From the NCBI RefSeq assembly GCF_023740735.1, contig NZ_JAMRXH010000005.1:124001-188000 (forward strand): 64,000 nt of DNA, read 5' to 3'. The stretch is from Nocardia sp. CDC159. GTDB taxonomy: Bacteria; Actinomycetota; Actinomycetes; Mycobacteriales; Mycobacteriaceae. The notes beneath the pieces were generated by a model. That model was given only the letters and a program-made list of their open reading frames with translations, was not told the origin of the DNA and made no database searches. The position numbers and the translations under genes are program-made. Positions 18,062 to 26,430 of this stretch are shown here, piece by piece (position 1 is the first letter of the stretch; every line of letters begins with the position of its first letter).

Positions 18062-18667
18062 GTGCCCGTTTTCGCCCCGATCACCGTCGCGTCGCTGCTG
18101 GCCGATCTCACCGATCGCCTGGCCGCACTGCGCGATCGCGCCGTGGTCGCCATCGACGGGGCCGATGCCGCCGATCCGGTCGACTTCGCCCGCGCCCTCG
18201 CCGAGCGGGTGCGCACCCGCGGCCGCCCGTGCGCGGTGATATCCCTGCACGACTACGTCCGCCCCGCCTCGCTGCGCCTGGAATACGGCCGCGACGAGCT
18301 GTCCTACCGCACGGGCTGGTTCGACTACGCCGCGTTGGACCGAGAGGTGCTGCACGCCCTGCGCGAACGCGGCCGCTGGCTGCCCGCGCTGTGGGACGAG
18401 CGCACCGACCGATCCGCCCGCGCGGCAACGACTTCCGCCGAACCGGGCCTGATCGTGATCGTCGCCGGTCCGATGCTGCTCGGGCGCGGACTGGACTTCG
18501 ACCTGAGCGTGGAGCTGCGGCTGTCGGAGGGCGCGTTGCGGCGCGGCACCGGCCCGGACGAGTCGTTCACCGTCGAGGCGATCCTGCGGCACCGCCGCGA
18601 CCGAGCCGCCGAGGCCGACATCCTGGTCGCCTGGGATCACCGCGACCGCCCGGCCGTGCGTCGGTAG
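18062..18667 (+). CDS. Uridine-kinase-like P-loop protein with degenerate Walker A
   Basis: A 201-aa protein starting at GTG 18062, divergent from tesB. Its overall layout resembles small actinobacterial uridine-kinase-like proteins: strand VVAIDG, then LHDYVRP, then a Y-x-x-G-W-F-D-Y segment and a late ESFTVEAILRHRRDRAA helix. At the P-loop, where GxxGxGKT is expected after AIDG, the sequence is ADAADPVDFA, lacking the Gly-Lys-Thr. It therefore probably does not bind ATP conventionally and may be a pseudo-enzyme. Function unknown. Confidence 0.65.
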   Translation: MPVFAPITVASLLADLTDRLAALRDRAVVAIDGADAADPVDFARALAERVRTRGRPCAVISLHDYVRPASLRLEYGRDELSYRTGWFDYAALDREVLHALRERGRWLPALWDERTDRSARAATTSAEPGLIVIVAGPMLLGRGLDFDLSVELRLSEGALRRGTGPDESFTVEAILRHRRDRAAEADILVAWDHRDRPAVRR

Positions 18668-18691
18668 GTGCTGGCCGACGGCCGCCGGTGC

Positions 18692-20347
18692 TCACGCCAC
18701 GACCACCCGGCGGCCGCACGCTGGGGCCGGAAGCTCGAGGCGCGGCCACTCCCGAACGTCGCGACGCAGCTGCCGGTCGTGGGTGGCCACGACCACCGCG
18801 GCGGCGGTGGACCCGATGGCCGCGGTGAGCTCGTCGACCAGCGTGATCGACAGATGGTTGGTCGGCTCGTCCAGCAACAGCACATGCGGGCGCGCGGCCA
18901 GCGCGCAGGCGAGATCGAGGCGACGCCGCTGCCCCATCGACAGCTCACCGACCGGCCGGTTCCCATCTCGCGCGCTCAGCAGTCCCAGGGCGGACAGCCC
19001 GACGACCTCGCCCTCGGCGAGCAGCCCGGTCGTCACCAGCCGAGCGAGCCGCTCCGAATACACCTCACGCGCCCGGCGGTGCGGCGGCAGCGACGACTCC
19101 TGCCGCAGCAGCGACACCCGCGCCTTGCGCGCTCGCCGTACGGACCCCGTTGCGGGAGTGAGCGATCCGGCCAGCACCGCCAGCAAGGTAGATTTGCCCG
19201 CGCCGTTGGCACCGGTGATCACCAGGCGGTCATCGGAGTCCAGCGACACCTCGATCGGCCGGGAAAGCCGTTGCGGCACGGTCACGTTCTCCGCCCGCAG
19301 CAGCGTCATCCCGGCGCGAGAAGGCAATTCGGGTGCGGTGAACCGCGGCGGCGGCGCGGGCGCGGTGATCCGGTGGCGCTCCAGTTCGTCCTGGCGGCGA
19401 TGCACGGCCCGGGCCAGGGCGCCGGCCCGGGAGGCGCGCGCGTGCTTGCCCGTGCCCTTGTCCGGTCGCCAGCCGGTGACCAGGCGATTCCGCGCCATCG
19501 ACAGATCCTGCGCCAACCGAGTGTGCTCGGCCTGCTGCCGTTTGTACTCCGCCTCCCAGCGCTCCAATTCGGCCCGGCGACCCTCGCGATAGCCGGGGTA
19601 ACCACCGCCGTAGGCGCGGGGCCGGCCGTCGCTGGTCGGATCCAGATCCAGGATGGTGTCGGCGACGTCGGACAACAGCGCGCGGTCGTGACTCACCACG
19701 ACCACACCGCCCGCGTGGGCGCGCAGCCGGTCGGTCAGGAACTCCAGCCCGGCCTGGTCGAGATGATTGGTCGGCTCGTCCAGCAGCAGAAAATCGTCAC
19801 CGGCGGCCAGGAGTACGGCCAGGCGCACGCGATAGCGCTGCCCCACCGACAGGGTCGCCAGCGGGCGTTCCCGGTCGGTGCTGGCGCCCAGCCCCGCGAG
19901 CGCCACCTCCACCCGCCGGTCGGCGTCCCAGGCGTCGAGCAGCTGCACGAGATCCAGTGCCGCGCTGTATTCTTCGTCCGCGCCGGGCGCTCCGGCGCTC
20001 AACGCCGCGGTCGCGCGATCCAGCCGCGTCAGCGCCGCACGGGCCGCCGCGAGCTGTTCGTCGACGACGTCACCGACGGTGCGCTCGTCGTGGCCGGGCA
20101 TCTCCTGGGTGGCCAGCGCCAGCGTGCCGACCCGGTGCACGACGCCCGCATCCGGTTCCAGAACCCCGGCGAGCACATGCAACAGGGTCGACTTGCCCCG
20201 CCCGTTCTCGCCGACGATTCCCCAGCGCGAACGCGGCGACACCGTCATGTCGACCGCGTCCAGCACGATCCGCCCACCGCGTTCGACGCGAATTCCGGTA
20301 CAGGTCAATTGCGCCCGCTCCCGGGCAGGCTGAATTCGAAGAGTCAT
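18692..20347 (-). CDS. ABC-F family ribosomal protection ATPase
   Basis: A 551-aa protein with two ATP-binding cassettes and no membrane segments: Walker [10 protein letters not shown] and GANGAGKST, signatures LSVGQ and LSMGQ, Walker [12 protein letters not shown] and [12 protein letters not shown] long basic linker joins the cassettes. Size and layout match actinomycete antibiotic-resistance ABC-F proteins (OleB/TlrC type), which bind the ribosomal E site and dislodge drugs. The start at ATG 20347 follows GGAGGA. Its expression may depend on the LysR gene upstream on the same strand or on the 214-nt leader; neither is proven. Drug specificity cannot be read from sequence. Confidence 0.88.
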   Translation of the reverse strand: MTLRIQPARERAQLTCTGIRVERGGRIVLDAVDMTVSPRSRWGIVGENGRGKSTLLHVLAGVLEPDAGVVHRVGTLALATQEMPGHDERTVGDVVDEQLAAARAALTRLDRATAALSAGAPGADEEYSAALDLVQLLDAWDADRRVEVALAGLGASTDRERPLATLSVGQRYRVRLAVLLAAGDDFLLLDEPTNHLDQAGLEFLTDRLRAHAGGVVVVSHDRALLSDVADTILDLDPTSDGRPRAYGGGYPGYREGRRAELERWEAEYKRQQAEHTRLAQDLSMARNRLVTGWRPDKGTGKHARASRAGALARAVHRRQDELERHRITAPAPPPRFTAPELPSRAGMTLLRAENVTVPQRLSRPIEVSLDSDDRLVITGANGAGKSTLLAVLAGSLTPATGSVRRARKARVSLLRQESSLPPHRRAREVYSERLARLVTTGLLAEGEVVGLSALGLLSARDGNRPVGELSMGQRRRLDLACALAARPHVLLLDEPTNHLSITLVDELTAAIGSTAAAVVVATHDRQLRRDVREWPRLELPAPACGRRVVVA

Positions 20348-20561
20348 GGCTTCCTCCGGGCACACGCCGCCCGCGACGGGGGAATGTGGGTGTGCCTGTA
20401 TCGATGAATGGCGCGCCGACGGCGCGACAGGGCATCGGTGCGGGGCCGTTCGCCTCCGCCGCGGCGGGGGCGGGCCCGGAGATATCAGAGGAAGTACAAG
20501 TGCACGAGATCGAGGGTAACGAGATCACCGCCGCTCGGCGAAGGGTTTTTCGCGGGCGCGG

Positions 20562-21509
20562 TCAGGGGCCGAACAACCGGCGATCCACCTCGGGGATCCA
20601 GCAGTCCGGGGCGATATCGGCGTTGTAGTTCTCGCGGAAGTAGTCGATCAGATGCGGCAGACCCGGATGGCTGTTGGCGGAAGACCACAGCAGCGCGTGC
20701 GGGTAGGTCGGAACGGGGTCGACGATGGGCAGCCGCCGGATGTGCGGATGCCACGGCGTGAGGAAGCCCTCCCCGGTGAAGGAGGTCAGGATATCGGAGG
20801 CCGCGACCCGACTCAGCACCGCCTCGATCGGCTCCGGCCGCTGACCGGTTTCCACTGCGACGCCGCTGAATTCGCTCAGCTGCCGATAGTAGTCGGCCCA
20901 TTCGGACGGCACCGAGGCGCCCGGGACCCACGCCGGATAGCGCCGGACGTCATCGAGTGCCACCACCGAGCGACCGGCCAGCGGATGGTCCTTGCCGACG
21001 AGCAACTGCAGTGGCTCCAGATAGGCCGGGGCCGCGCGGATTTCCGGCGGAAAGGACTGCGGGCCGCCGTATGCGCGAGCCAGGGCCGCGTCGGCGCGCC
21101 CGCCGAGCAGGGCGTCGCGGGACGTGCTGAACACATTGGAGATGACGATTTCGGTATCGCGCTCGGGATGACGCTCGAGGTAGTACCGCATCGTCTGCGT
21201 CTCGGCCTGCCGATCGCCCTGGGTAGCGACCCGCAGCGGGCGCGGCTCCTCCCGCACCGCCGACACCGCGGTGGCGGCCACCGCCAACAGGGATCGGGCA
21301 TGCGGCAGCAGGCGCTTGCCCGCATCCGTCGCGCTGACCCCGCCGACCCCCCGTTCCAGCAGTGCGACCCCGAACCGGTTCTCCAACTTGGCGATCCGCT
21401 TCGACACCGCCTGCTGACTGATCTCCAGCACATCGGCCGCGTGCCCGAACTGCCCCTCGTCCACCACCGCGACGAAGGCCCGCACGGCCGCCAGATCCAG
21501 ATCGGCCAC
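20562..21509 (-). CDS. LysR family transcriptional regulator
   Basis: About 315 aa. It has an N-terminal winged helix (LAAVRAFVAVVDEGQFGHAA, then VLEISQQAVSKRIAKLENRF) followed by a periplasmic-binding-like effector domain. Start GTG 21507-21509 is chosen because GGAGG lies 5 nt upstream; a longer reading exists but would cover a palindrome. It lies between pdxS and the ABC-F gene, all on the minus strand. The inducer is unknown. It is not part of the mycobacterial pdxS cluster, so it belongs to the inserted segment. Confidence 0.9.
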   Translation of the reverse strand: MADLDLAAVRAFVAVVDEGQFGHAADVLEISQQAVSKRIAKLENRFGVALLERGVGGVSATDAGKRLLPHARSLLAVAATAVSAVREEPRPLRVATQGDRQAETQTMRYYLERHPERDTEIVISNVFSTSRDALLGGRADAALARAYGGPQSFPPEIRAAPAYLEPLQLLVGKDHPLAGRSVVALDDVRRYPAWVPGASVPSEWADYYRQLSEFSGVAVETGQRPEPIEAVLSRVAASDILTSFTGEGFLTPWHPHIRRLPIVDPVPTYPHALLWSSANSHPGLPHLIDYFRENYNADIAPDCWIPEVDRRLFGP

Positions 21510-21522
21510 AACCACCTCCAGC

Positions 21523-21539
21523 GACAACCGACGGTTGTC
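21523..21539. promoter_or_regulatory. Perfect palindrome upstream of the LysR gene
   Basis: GACAACCGACGGTTGTC, with 8-bp arms around a central A, lies 14 nt upstream of the LysR start. A second partial element, TTGT-TCG-ACAA (21556-21566), lies further upstream. This is the usual place for LysR autoregulation. The binding role is inferred. Confidence 0.55.
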
Positions 21540-21623
21540 CACTCTAGCGTGACCGTTGTTCGACAAATGCCGCCCATGCTGGTCGGATAGCCCCGTGACG
21601 GCGCGCCCTGACCGGCCCCGACA

Positions 21624-21666
21624 GCGACGCACCCTCGGGCCGGAGGGGAGCCCGACGGTGCGTCGC
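21624..21666 (-). terminator. Terminator hairpin after pdxS
   Basis: GCGACGCACC (21624-21633) pairs with GGTGCGTCGC (21657-21666), and TCGGGC (21635-21640) with GCCCGA (21650-21655). This gives a stem of about 16 bp with one mismatch and a 9-nt loop. It lies 8 nt past the pdxS stop. Confidence 0.75.
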
Positions 21667-21674
21667 GAGGTGGA

Positions 21675-22595
21675 TTACCAGCCGCGCTCGGCGAGGCGGT
21701 GCGGCTCCGGGATCTCCTCGACGTTGATGCCGACCATGGCCTCGCCCAGGCCGCGGGAGACCTTGGCGAGCACATCGGGATCGTCGTAGAAGGTGGTGGC
21801 CTTGACGATGGCGGCAGCGCGCTCGGCCGGGTTGCCGGACTTGAAGATGCCCGAGCCGACGAAGACGCCCTCGGCGCCGAGCTGCATCATCATGGCCGCG
21901 TCGGCGGGGGTGGCGATGCCGCCCGCGGTGAACAGCACGACCGGGAGCTTGCCGGTCTCGGCGACCTCGCGCACCAGTTCGTAGGGGGCCTGCAGCTCCT
22001 TGGCGGCCACGTACAGCTCGTCCTCGGGCAGCGACTGCAGGCGGCGGATCTCCTGGCGGATCTTGCGCATATGGGTGGTGGCGTTGGAGACGTCGCCGGT
22101 GCCCGCCTCACCCTTGGAGCGGATCATGGCCGCGCCCTCGGTGATACGGCGCAGCGCCTCGCCCAGGTTGGTCGCGCCACACACGAACGGCACGGTGAAC
22201 TGCCACTTGTCGATGTGGTGCTCGTAGTCGGCCGGGGTCAGCACCTCGGACTCGTCGATGTAGTCCACGCCGAGGCTCTGCAGGATCTGCGCCTCCACGA
22301 AGTGGCCGATCCGGGCCTTGGCCATGACCGGGATGGAGACGGCGTCGATGATGCCGTCGATCAGATCCGGATCGCTCATCCGGGCCACGCCGCCCTGCGC
22401 CCGAATGTCGGCGGGCACGCGCTCGAGCGCCATGACCGCGACCGCGCCGGCGTCCTCGGCGATCTTGGCCTGCTCGGCGGTGACGACGTCCATGATCACC
22501 CCACCCTTGAGCATCTCGGCCATGCCGCGCTTCACGCGGGCGGTGCCGGTCGTCGGGGTGGTTTCGGGCGTAGTCACGGCAAACTCCTGAGTCAT
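21675..22595 (-). CDS. pdxS: Pyridoxal 5'-phosphate synthase lyase subunit PdxS
   Basis: The 306-aa TIM-barrel synthase that combines ribose 5-phosphate, glyceraldehyde 3-phosphate and ammonia into PLP. It shows [43 protein letters not shown] (with a catalytic Lys) and the phosphate-binding GEAGTGDV and [14 protein letters not shown]. It starts at ATG 22593-22595. Its glutaminase pdxT is about 11 kb downstream rather than one gene away. Confidence 0.98.
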   Translation of the reverse strand: MTQEFAVTTPETTPTTGTARVKRGMAEMLKGGVIMDVVTAEQAKIAEDAGAVAVMALERVPADIRAQGGVARMSDPDLIDGIIDAVSIPVMAKARIGHFVEAQILQSLGVDYIDESEVLTPADYEHHIDKWQFTVPFVCGATNLGEALRRITEGAAMIRSKGEAGTGDVSNATTHMRKIRQEIRRLQSLPEDELYVAAKELQAPYELVREVAETGKLPVVLFTAGGIATPADAAMMMQLGAEGVFVGSGIFKSGNPAERAAAIVKATTFYDDPDVLAKVSRGLGEAMVGINVEEIPEPHRLAERGW

Positions 22596-22727
22596 CGGCT
22601 GAAACGAATGGGTTCGGATTCGAACGTCATGATTCTAGGCCGCCGGTTCAGGCCACTTGATAGCCAGTCGGACAGCACTGGACTGGTCACCAGGCCGGAG
22701 CTACCGCACAGCAGCATCGAATGCCCG

Positions 22728-22826
22728 CTACAGCGGGTACACCACCAGCAGCTGCGCCCAGTACGTGGCGGCGTCATGCCCCAGGTAGGGCAGCAGAAAG
22801 TCGTAGAGCAGGTAGGACATCGGCAT
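22728..22826 (-). CDS. Small hydrophobic ORF, 32 aa, with strong ribosome-binding site
   Basis: ATG 22824-22826 is preceded by GGAGGTGA about 7 nt upstream, one of the best Shine-Dalgarno matches in the window. The peptide is rich in Leu, Tyr and aromatic residues (LLYDFLLPYLGH, then YWAQLLVVYPL). It could form a short membrane-associated helix. It lies between the divergent OsmC-like gene and pdxS (132 nt before the pdxS start) and could be a membrane microprotein or a leader peptide. No family recognised. Confidence 0.55.
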   Translation of the reverse strand: MPMSYLLYDFLLPYLGHDAATYWAQLLVVYPL

Positions 22827-23017
22827 GGGTTGCTCACCTCCAGGGATCGGTTTCACCACACCCGGCGCGCGGCAAACCGTTTCCGACCATAACGGATCAT
22901 GAGACTCCTCACACGAGGTTCGCCGGTGGGGCCGGTGAGTCGCCGCCCGACCACTTCGAAGGTATTGCGGCACATCGCATTTCATAATGAATCCGCAGGT
23001 CGTATAGGGTCGTGCCC

Positions 23018-23437
23018 ATGACGGACAACTCGCGATCCGTGCGGATCGAGCGCACCAGCACCGGCCGCTACCGCGCCACCAACGCCCGCGGCGGCGAGAT
23101 CGTCTTCGGCTCGGGTGACGACGCCGATTTCACCCCTGTCGAGTTGTTGCTGGCCGCCCTGGGCGGCTGCACCTCGATCGACGTCGACATCGCCACCAGC
23201 CGCCACGCCGAGCCCACCGAGTTCACCGTGACCGTCGGCGGCAACAAGGTCGCCGACGACCTGGGCAGCCATCTCACCGACCTCGAGGTCCGCTTCCACG
23301 TCACCTTCCCCGAGGGCAAGGGCGGCGACGACGCCCGCACGATCCTGCCCCGCGCGGCCCGCACCTCGCACGACCGGCTGTGCACGGTGAGCCGCACGAT
23401 CGAGATCGGTACGCCCGTCGAGGCGGTCGTGGACTGA
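23018..23437 (+). CDS. OsmC/Ohr family protein
   Basis: About 139 aa with the OsmC fold, in which two cysteines reduce organic peroxides. Both are present: one in LAALGGCTSIDV and one in HDRLCTVSRT near the C-terminus. The conserved FTPVELLLAALGGC segment is typical. ATG 23018 is chosen; GTG 23012 is two codons upstream. It is divergent from the small hydrophobic ORF. A palindrome, TTCATAATGAA (22981-22991), lies just before the gene and might be regulatory. Confidence 0.88.
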   Translation: MTDNSRSVRIERTSTGRYRATNARGGEIVFGSGDDADFTPVELLLAALGGCTSIDVDIATSRHAEPTEFTVTVGGNKVADDLGSHLTDLEVRFHVTFPEGKGGDDARTILPRAARTSHDRLCTVSRTIEIGTPVEAVVD

Positions 23438-23439
23438 TC

Positions 23440-23545
23440 CCGGCGGGGGGCGCGCTGGAAACGGGGCAGCGCGCCGGAAAATTGGGGCGGCGCACCGAGA
23501 ATCGAGGGCAGCGCGCCGGAATCCGACGGCGTCATGCCGAAAATT
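23440..23545. repeat. Degenerate repeat of about 21 bp, about five units
   Basis: Between the OsmC gene and the hydrolase, units of the form GCGCGCCGGAAAATTGGGGCA recur with changes, starting near 23449, 23468, 23489 and 23510, with a weaker unit after. No ORF with an independent start explains the pattern. Function unknown. Confidence 0.6.
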
Positions 23546-23588
23546 TCTGGAGCATGCGGGGATTCGGGGCGAGTGGCATGGTGAGGGC

Positions 23589-24473
23589 GTGGAGTTCGAA
23601 GAGATCGTCGTCGAGACCGACCGCCTGAACTTCCCCGCCCTGGCGGCCGGTGACGGCCCGGTGGTGGTGTGCTGGCACGGATTTCCGGATCATCCGGCCA
23701 CCTTCGGGCCGCTGGCGGAACGTCTCGTGGCCGCCGGTCGCCGGGTCGTCGCCCCGTTCCTGCGCGGTCATCACCCCGCCACGGCCACCGAGCTCACCTA
23801 TGCGGGCGGTATCACCCTGGCCGCCGATGCCGCGGCCGTAGCGGCCGCACTGGACCCCGCGGGAGTCGACATGATCGGCCACGATATCGGCGCGGGCGCG
23901 GTGGCCCGGGTGGCCGCCGCCTGGCCCGAACGACTGCGCCGCGGCATCACGATGGCGGTCCCGCCACCGGCGACTCTGCCCGCGCTGTTGACCGATCCCG
24001 CTCAGCTGCAACGCTTCTTCTACATCTGGCTGTTCCAGGTCCCCGCCGTCGCCGAGCAGATCCTGACCGCCAACCGCGACCTCATCGACTACCTCTGGTC
24101 CACCTGGTCCCCCGGCCTCGACCCCGGCGACCACCGCATCCGAATCCACCGGCTCTACGGCGATCCGACCCTGCTGGCCAACGCCCTCCGCATCTACCGA
24201 GCCAACTTCGACCCGGCCCTGCACGACCCGACCCTGGCCCATCTGGCCCCGAAAACCGAAGCCCCCGCCCCGATCCCGCTGCTGGCCCTCGCGGGCGCGA
24301 ACGACGGCTGCATCCCACCCTCCGCCTACGCCACCGCCACCTCCGGCCTCGCCCCCGGCTCCCGTCTCGAAATCATCGACGCCGCAGGCCATTTCATCCA
24401 TCTCGACCAACCGGACGCGGTGGCCGAACTGGCCCTGGAATGGTTCGACACGCTCAGTCGCGCCAGTTCCTGA
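23589..24473 (+). CDS. Alpha/beta hydrolase, epoxide hydrolase or dehalogenase type
   Basis: A 294-aa alpha/beta hydrolase starting at GTG 23589. The oxyanion motif is HGFPDH. The nucleophile elbow is GHDIGA, with Asp where esterases have Ser, as in epoxide hydrolases and haloalkane dehalogenases. The catalytic His is in AGHFIH and an acid lies in GANDGC. A helical cap sits between. Substrate unknown. Its last 20 nt overlap the MarR gene tail to tail. Confidence 0.85.
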   Translation: MEFEEIVVETDRLNFPALAAGDGPVVVCWHGFPDHPATFGPLAERLVAAGRRVVAPFLRGHHPATATELTYAGGITLAADAAAVAAALDPAGVDMIGHDIGAGAVARVAAAWPERLRRGITMAVPPPATLPALLTDPAQLQRFFYIWLFQVPAVAEQILTANRDLIDYLWSTWSPGLDPGDHRIRIHRLYGDPTLLANALRIYRANFDPALHDPTLAHLAPKTEAPAPIPLLALAGANDGCIPPSAYATATSGLAPGSRLEIIDAAGHFIHLDQPDAVAELALEWFDTLSRASS

Positions 24474-24972
24474 TCTCGTGTGCCCACGCCCGCAGTCCCG
24501 CCGCGAATCCGGCGCGCTGCTCGGCGGTCAGCGTCGCCATCGCGGCCAGTAGGGGTTCCGCGCGGCGGGCCAGGAACGTCTCCATATGCTCGCGCCACTT
24601 CGGTTGCAGCGCAACGAGAGTGCGGCGGCGATTGGCCGGATCGGGCTGGCGGGTGACCCAGCCCGCCCGGTCGAGGTCGCTCACGAGCTCGCTGACGGTG
24701 GACAGCGCGAGCCCCATCCGCCCGGCCAGTTCGCCGACGCTCGACGAGTCCTCGGCCACCAGCTGCACACACACCGCACCGTGCCGGGAGGTCAGGCGAT
24801 GCGCGAGAAACGATTCGTTGTGCTCGGCGGGCATATCGGCCCGCGCCTTCTCGAAGAAGGTCGCGATCAGCGGCATGAAGCCGATCACCTCGGTGATCTC
24901 GGCACGGCTCGGAACTCTTGGCGCACTTGGCCTGTCGGTTGCGGACTCGGCGGGCAGTGGCTTGTCGGGCAT
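24454..24972 (-). CDS. MarR family transcriptional regulator
   Basis: A 172-aa winged-helix regulator. Recognition helix segment: VGELAGRMGLALSTVSELVS; wing: RQPDPANRRRTLVAL. Flanking helices form the dimer and ligand site. It is divergent from a questin-oxidase-like gene across a 61-bp gap with a strong inverted repeat, so it probably represses both directions. Ligand unknown. Confidence 0.9.
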   Translation of the reverse strand: MPDKPLPAESATDRPSAPRVPSRAEITEVIGFMPLIATFFEKARADMPAEHNESFLAHRLTSRHGAVCVQLVAEDSSSVGELAGRMGLALSTVSELVSDLDRAGWVTRQPDPANRRRTLVALQPKWREHMETFLARRAEPLLAAMATLTAEQRAGFAAGLRAWAHEIRNWRD

Positions 24973-24984
24973 GGACCCATCCTA

Positions 24985-25023
24985 TATATTCGGAAATGCG
25001 AACTATTCGTGTATCCGAATATA
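24985..25023. promoter_or_regulatory. Nested inverted repeats in the MarR divergent promoter
   Basis: TATATTCGGA (24985-24994) and TCCGAATATA (25014-25023) form a perfect 10-bp inverted repeat with a 19-bp spacer. A smaller element, CGAA-CTA-TTCG (24999-25009), sits inside. The region is A+T-rich and overlaps the expected promoters in both directions. A MarR operator is inferred. Confidence 0.65.
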
Positions 25024-25033
25024 GGGGGTTGTG

Positions 25034-26170
25034 GTGATCACCTACCACGACGCTGTCAACGACGCCCTCGAACGTCTGGACGATCTGGGCTACGAACGCG
25101 CTCTCGGCGGCGGCGATCTTGCCAATCACGGACCGATGGGCGCCGAGGCGCTGGCCGTCCTCGGTCACGGCGACGCGGTGCCGGAGTGGATCGAGGTGTA
25201 CCGCAATGCCGCCCCGCACCACGACCCGCCCGTGCCCTATCAGCGGCTGGACGGCAGCGACGAAGCCGACTGGCGGTCCGCGCTCGGCGATATCGCCCGG
25301 GCGGGCGATTTCGAGGAACTCTTCGGCCGCGAGATCGCCGAGGACGGCTGGCAGGCCGTGCTCATGCGTTGGTGGCCACGGCTGCTGCCGGGCCCGATGA
25401 CCGGGCTGACGCACGGCCTCATCCGCACCGCACATGCGGTGCGCGGCCTGGCGGCAACAAACGAACCCACCCCGCTGCAACTGCGCGAGCTGGCCCGCGG
25501 TCTCGGCTACTGGGCCGCCCGCTTCGTCGGCGCGCCCGGGCGCGGCCACCTGGTCGGCGCGTTGCCGGTGCCCGCGGCGCTGGCCGCGGTGCCCCGGCTA
25601 CCCGATCCGCCCCGCAACCCGCGAGAAGGGTTGGCGCGCATGCGTGACCCGCATTCGATGCCCGGCTACGCCGACGCCCTCGACGTGCTCGCACCCGATC
25701 ACATCGATCGGCTGCTGTCGGATATGACGGCCAACTACGCGGGCATCTGCGTCGCCCATTCCGCCGGTGGGTTCCCGATTCCGTTGCTGCACGGTGTCAC
25801 CGCGCCCGCCGCGGCCCGGCTCGTCCTGCCTCAGCTGCCTCCGGAATGGCACGCGCCGACGGCGGCCGCGCTGTGGCAGGCGCAGGTCACCCTGCTGATG
25901 ATGATCACGACCGGCCGCGACGGCGAAGACACCGCACTGGCCCGGGCCCAGCGGGCGGAGGTACCCGCCTGGGACGAATTGATCGGCCGCGCAGTCGATC
26001 ACGGCGACGAACACGTCATCAAGTTCACCGAGGCATGCCTGCGCGAACACAGCCTGCGCCCCGACCCGCGCTACGCCTGGGCGGTCGATATCGCCCAGCG
26101 ACTGATCGAACGGCCCGACGATCCGGCGGGCTCGGCGGTCGCGGTGCGCTTCGGCCGTCCAGCGGACTAG
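25034..26170 (+). CDS. Questin oxidase-like (DUF4243) protein
   Basis: About 378 aa. The N-terminal ANHGPMGAEAL matches the N-H-G-P-M motif of the questin oxidase-like family, whose fungal members cleave anthraquinone rings. Further conserved-looking segments are GRGHLVGALPVPAA and HSAGGFPIPLLHGVTAP. GTG 25034 is chosen because AGGGGG at 25023-25028 gives 5-nt spacing; GTG 25031 is adjacent. It is divergent from the MarR gene. The real substrate in this organism is unknown. Confidence 0.8.
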   Translation: MITYHDAVNDALERLDDLGYERALGGGDLANHGPMGAEALAVLGHGDAVPEWIEVYRNAAPHHDPPVPYQRLDGSDEADWRSALGDIARAGDFEELFGREIAEDGWQAVLMRWWPRLLPGPMTGLTHGLIRTAHAVRGLAATNEPTPLQLRELARGLGYWAARFVGAPGRGHLVGALPVPAALAAVPRLPDPPRNPREGLARMRDPHSMPGYADALDVLAPDHIDRLLSDMTANYAGICVAHSAGGFPIPLLHGVTAPAAARLVLPQLPPEWHAPTAAALWQAQVTLLMMITTGRDGEDTALARAQRAEVPAWDELIGRAVDHGDEHVIKFTEACLREHSLRPDPRYAWAVDIAQRLIERPDDPAGSAVAVRFGRPAD

Positions 26171-26361
26171 CCGCCCCGCACGACGCCGATATCGAACAGC
26201 GTCAGCTCCCGCGCCGCGGCCGCGCGCTGTTCGGAGTCTTCGCGCACCGCACAGGTCGGCCCGATACCCTGGGCCACCGATTGCGCCGAGACCAGCCAGC
26301 CGTGGCAGCGGCGGCAGTGCGTGACAAGTCTGACCGTGGGCCGGTCGTTGATGTCGGCCAT
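26167..26361 (-). CDS. DUF6011-like zinc-ribbon protein
   Basis: A 64-aa protein with CRRCHGWLVSAQSVAQGIG followed by PTCA, a C-x-x-C ... C pattern seen in short DUF6011-type proteins that probably bind zinc or accompany nucleic-acid proteins. The fourth ligand could be the first His (VTHC). Its 3' end overlaps the questin-oxidase-like gene by 4 nt tail to tail. Confidence 0.7.
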   Translation of the reverse strand: MADINDRPTVRLVTHCRRCHGWLVSAQSVAQGIGPTCAVREDSEQRAAAARELTLFDIGVVRGG

Positions 26362-26430
26362 ATCGTTCCCCTCCGGCCGTCGAGCTGGTTACACCACCGA
26401 AGCTTGACATGGGGGACCGACAACTCCGGC

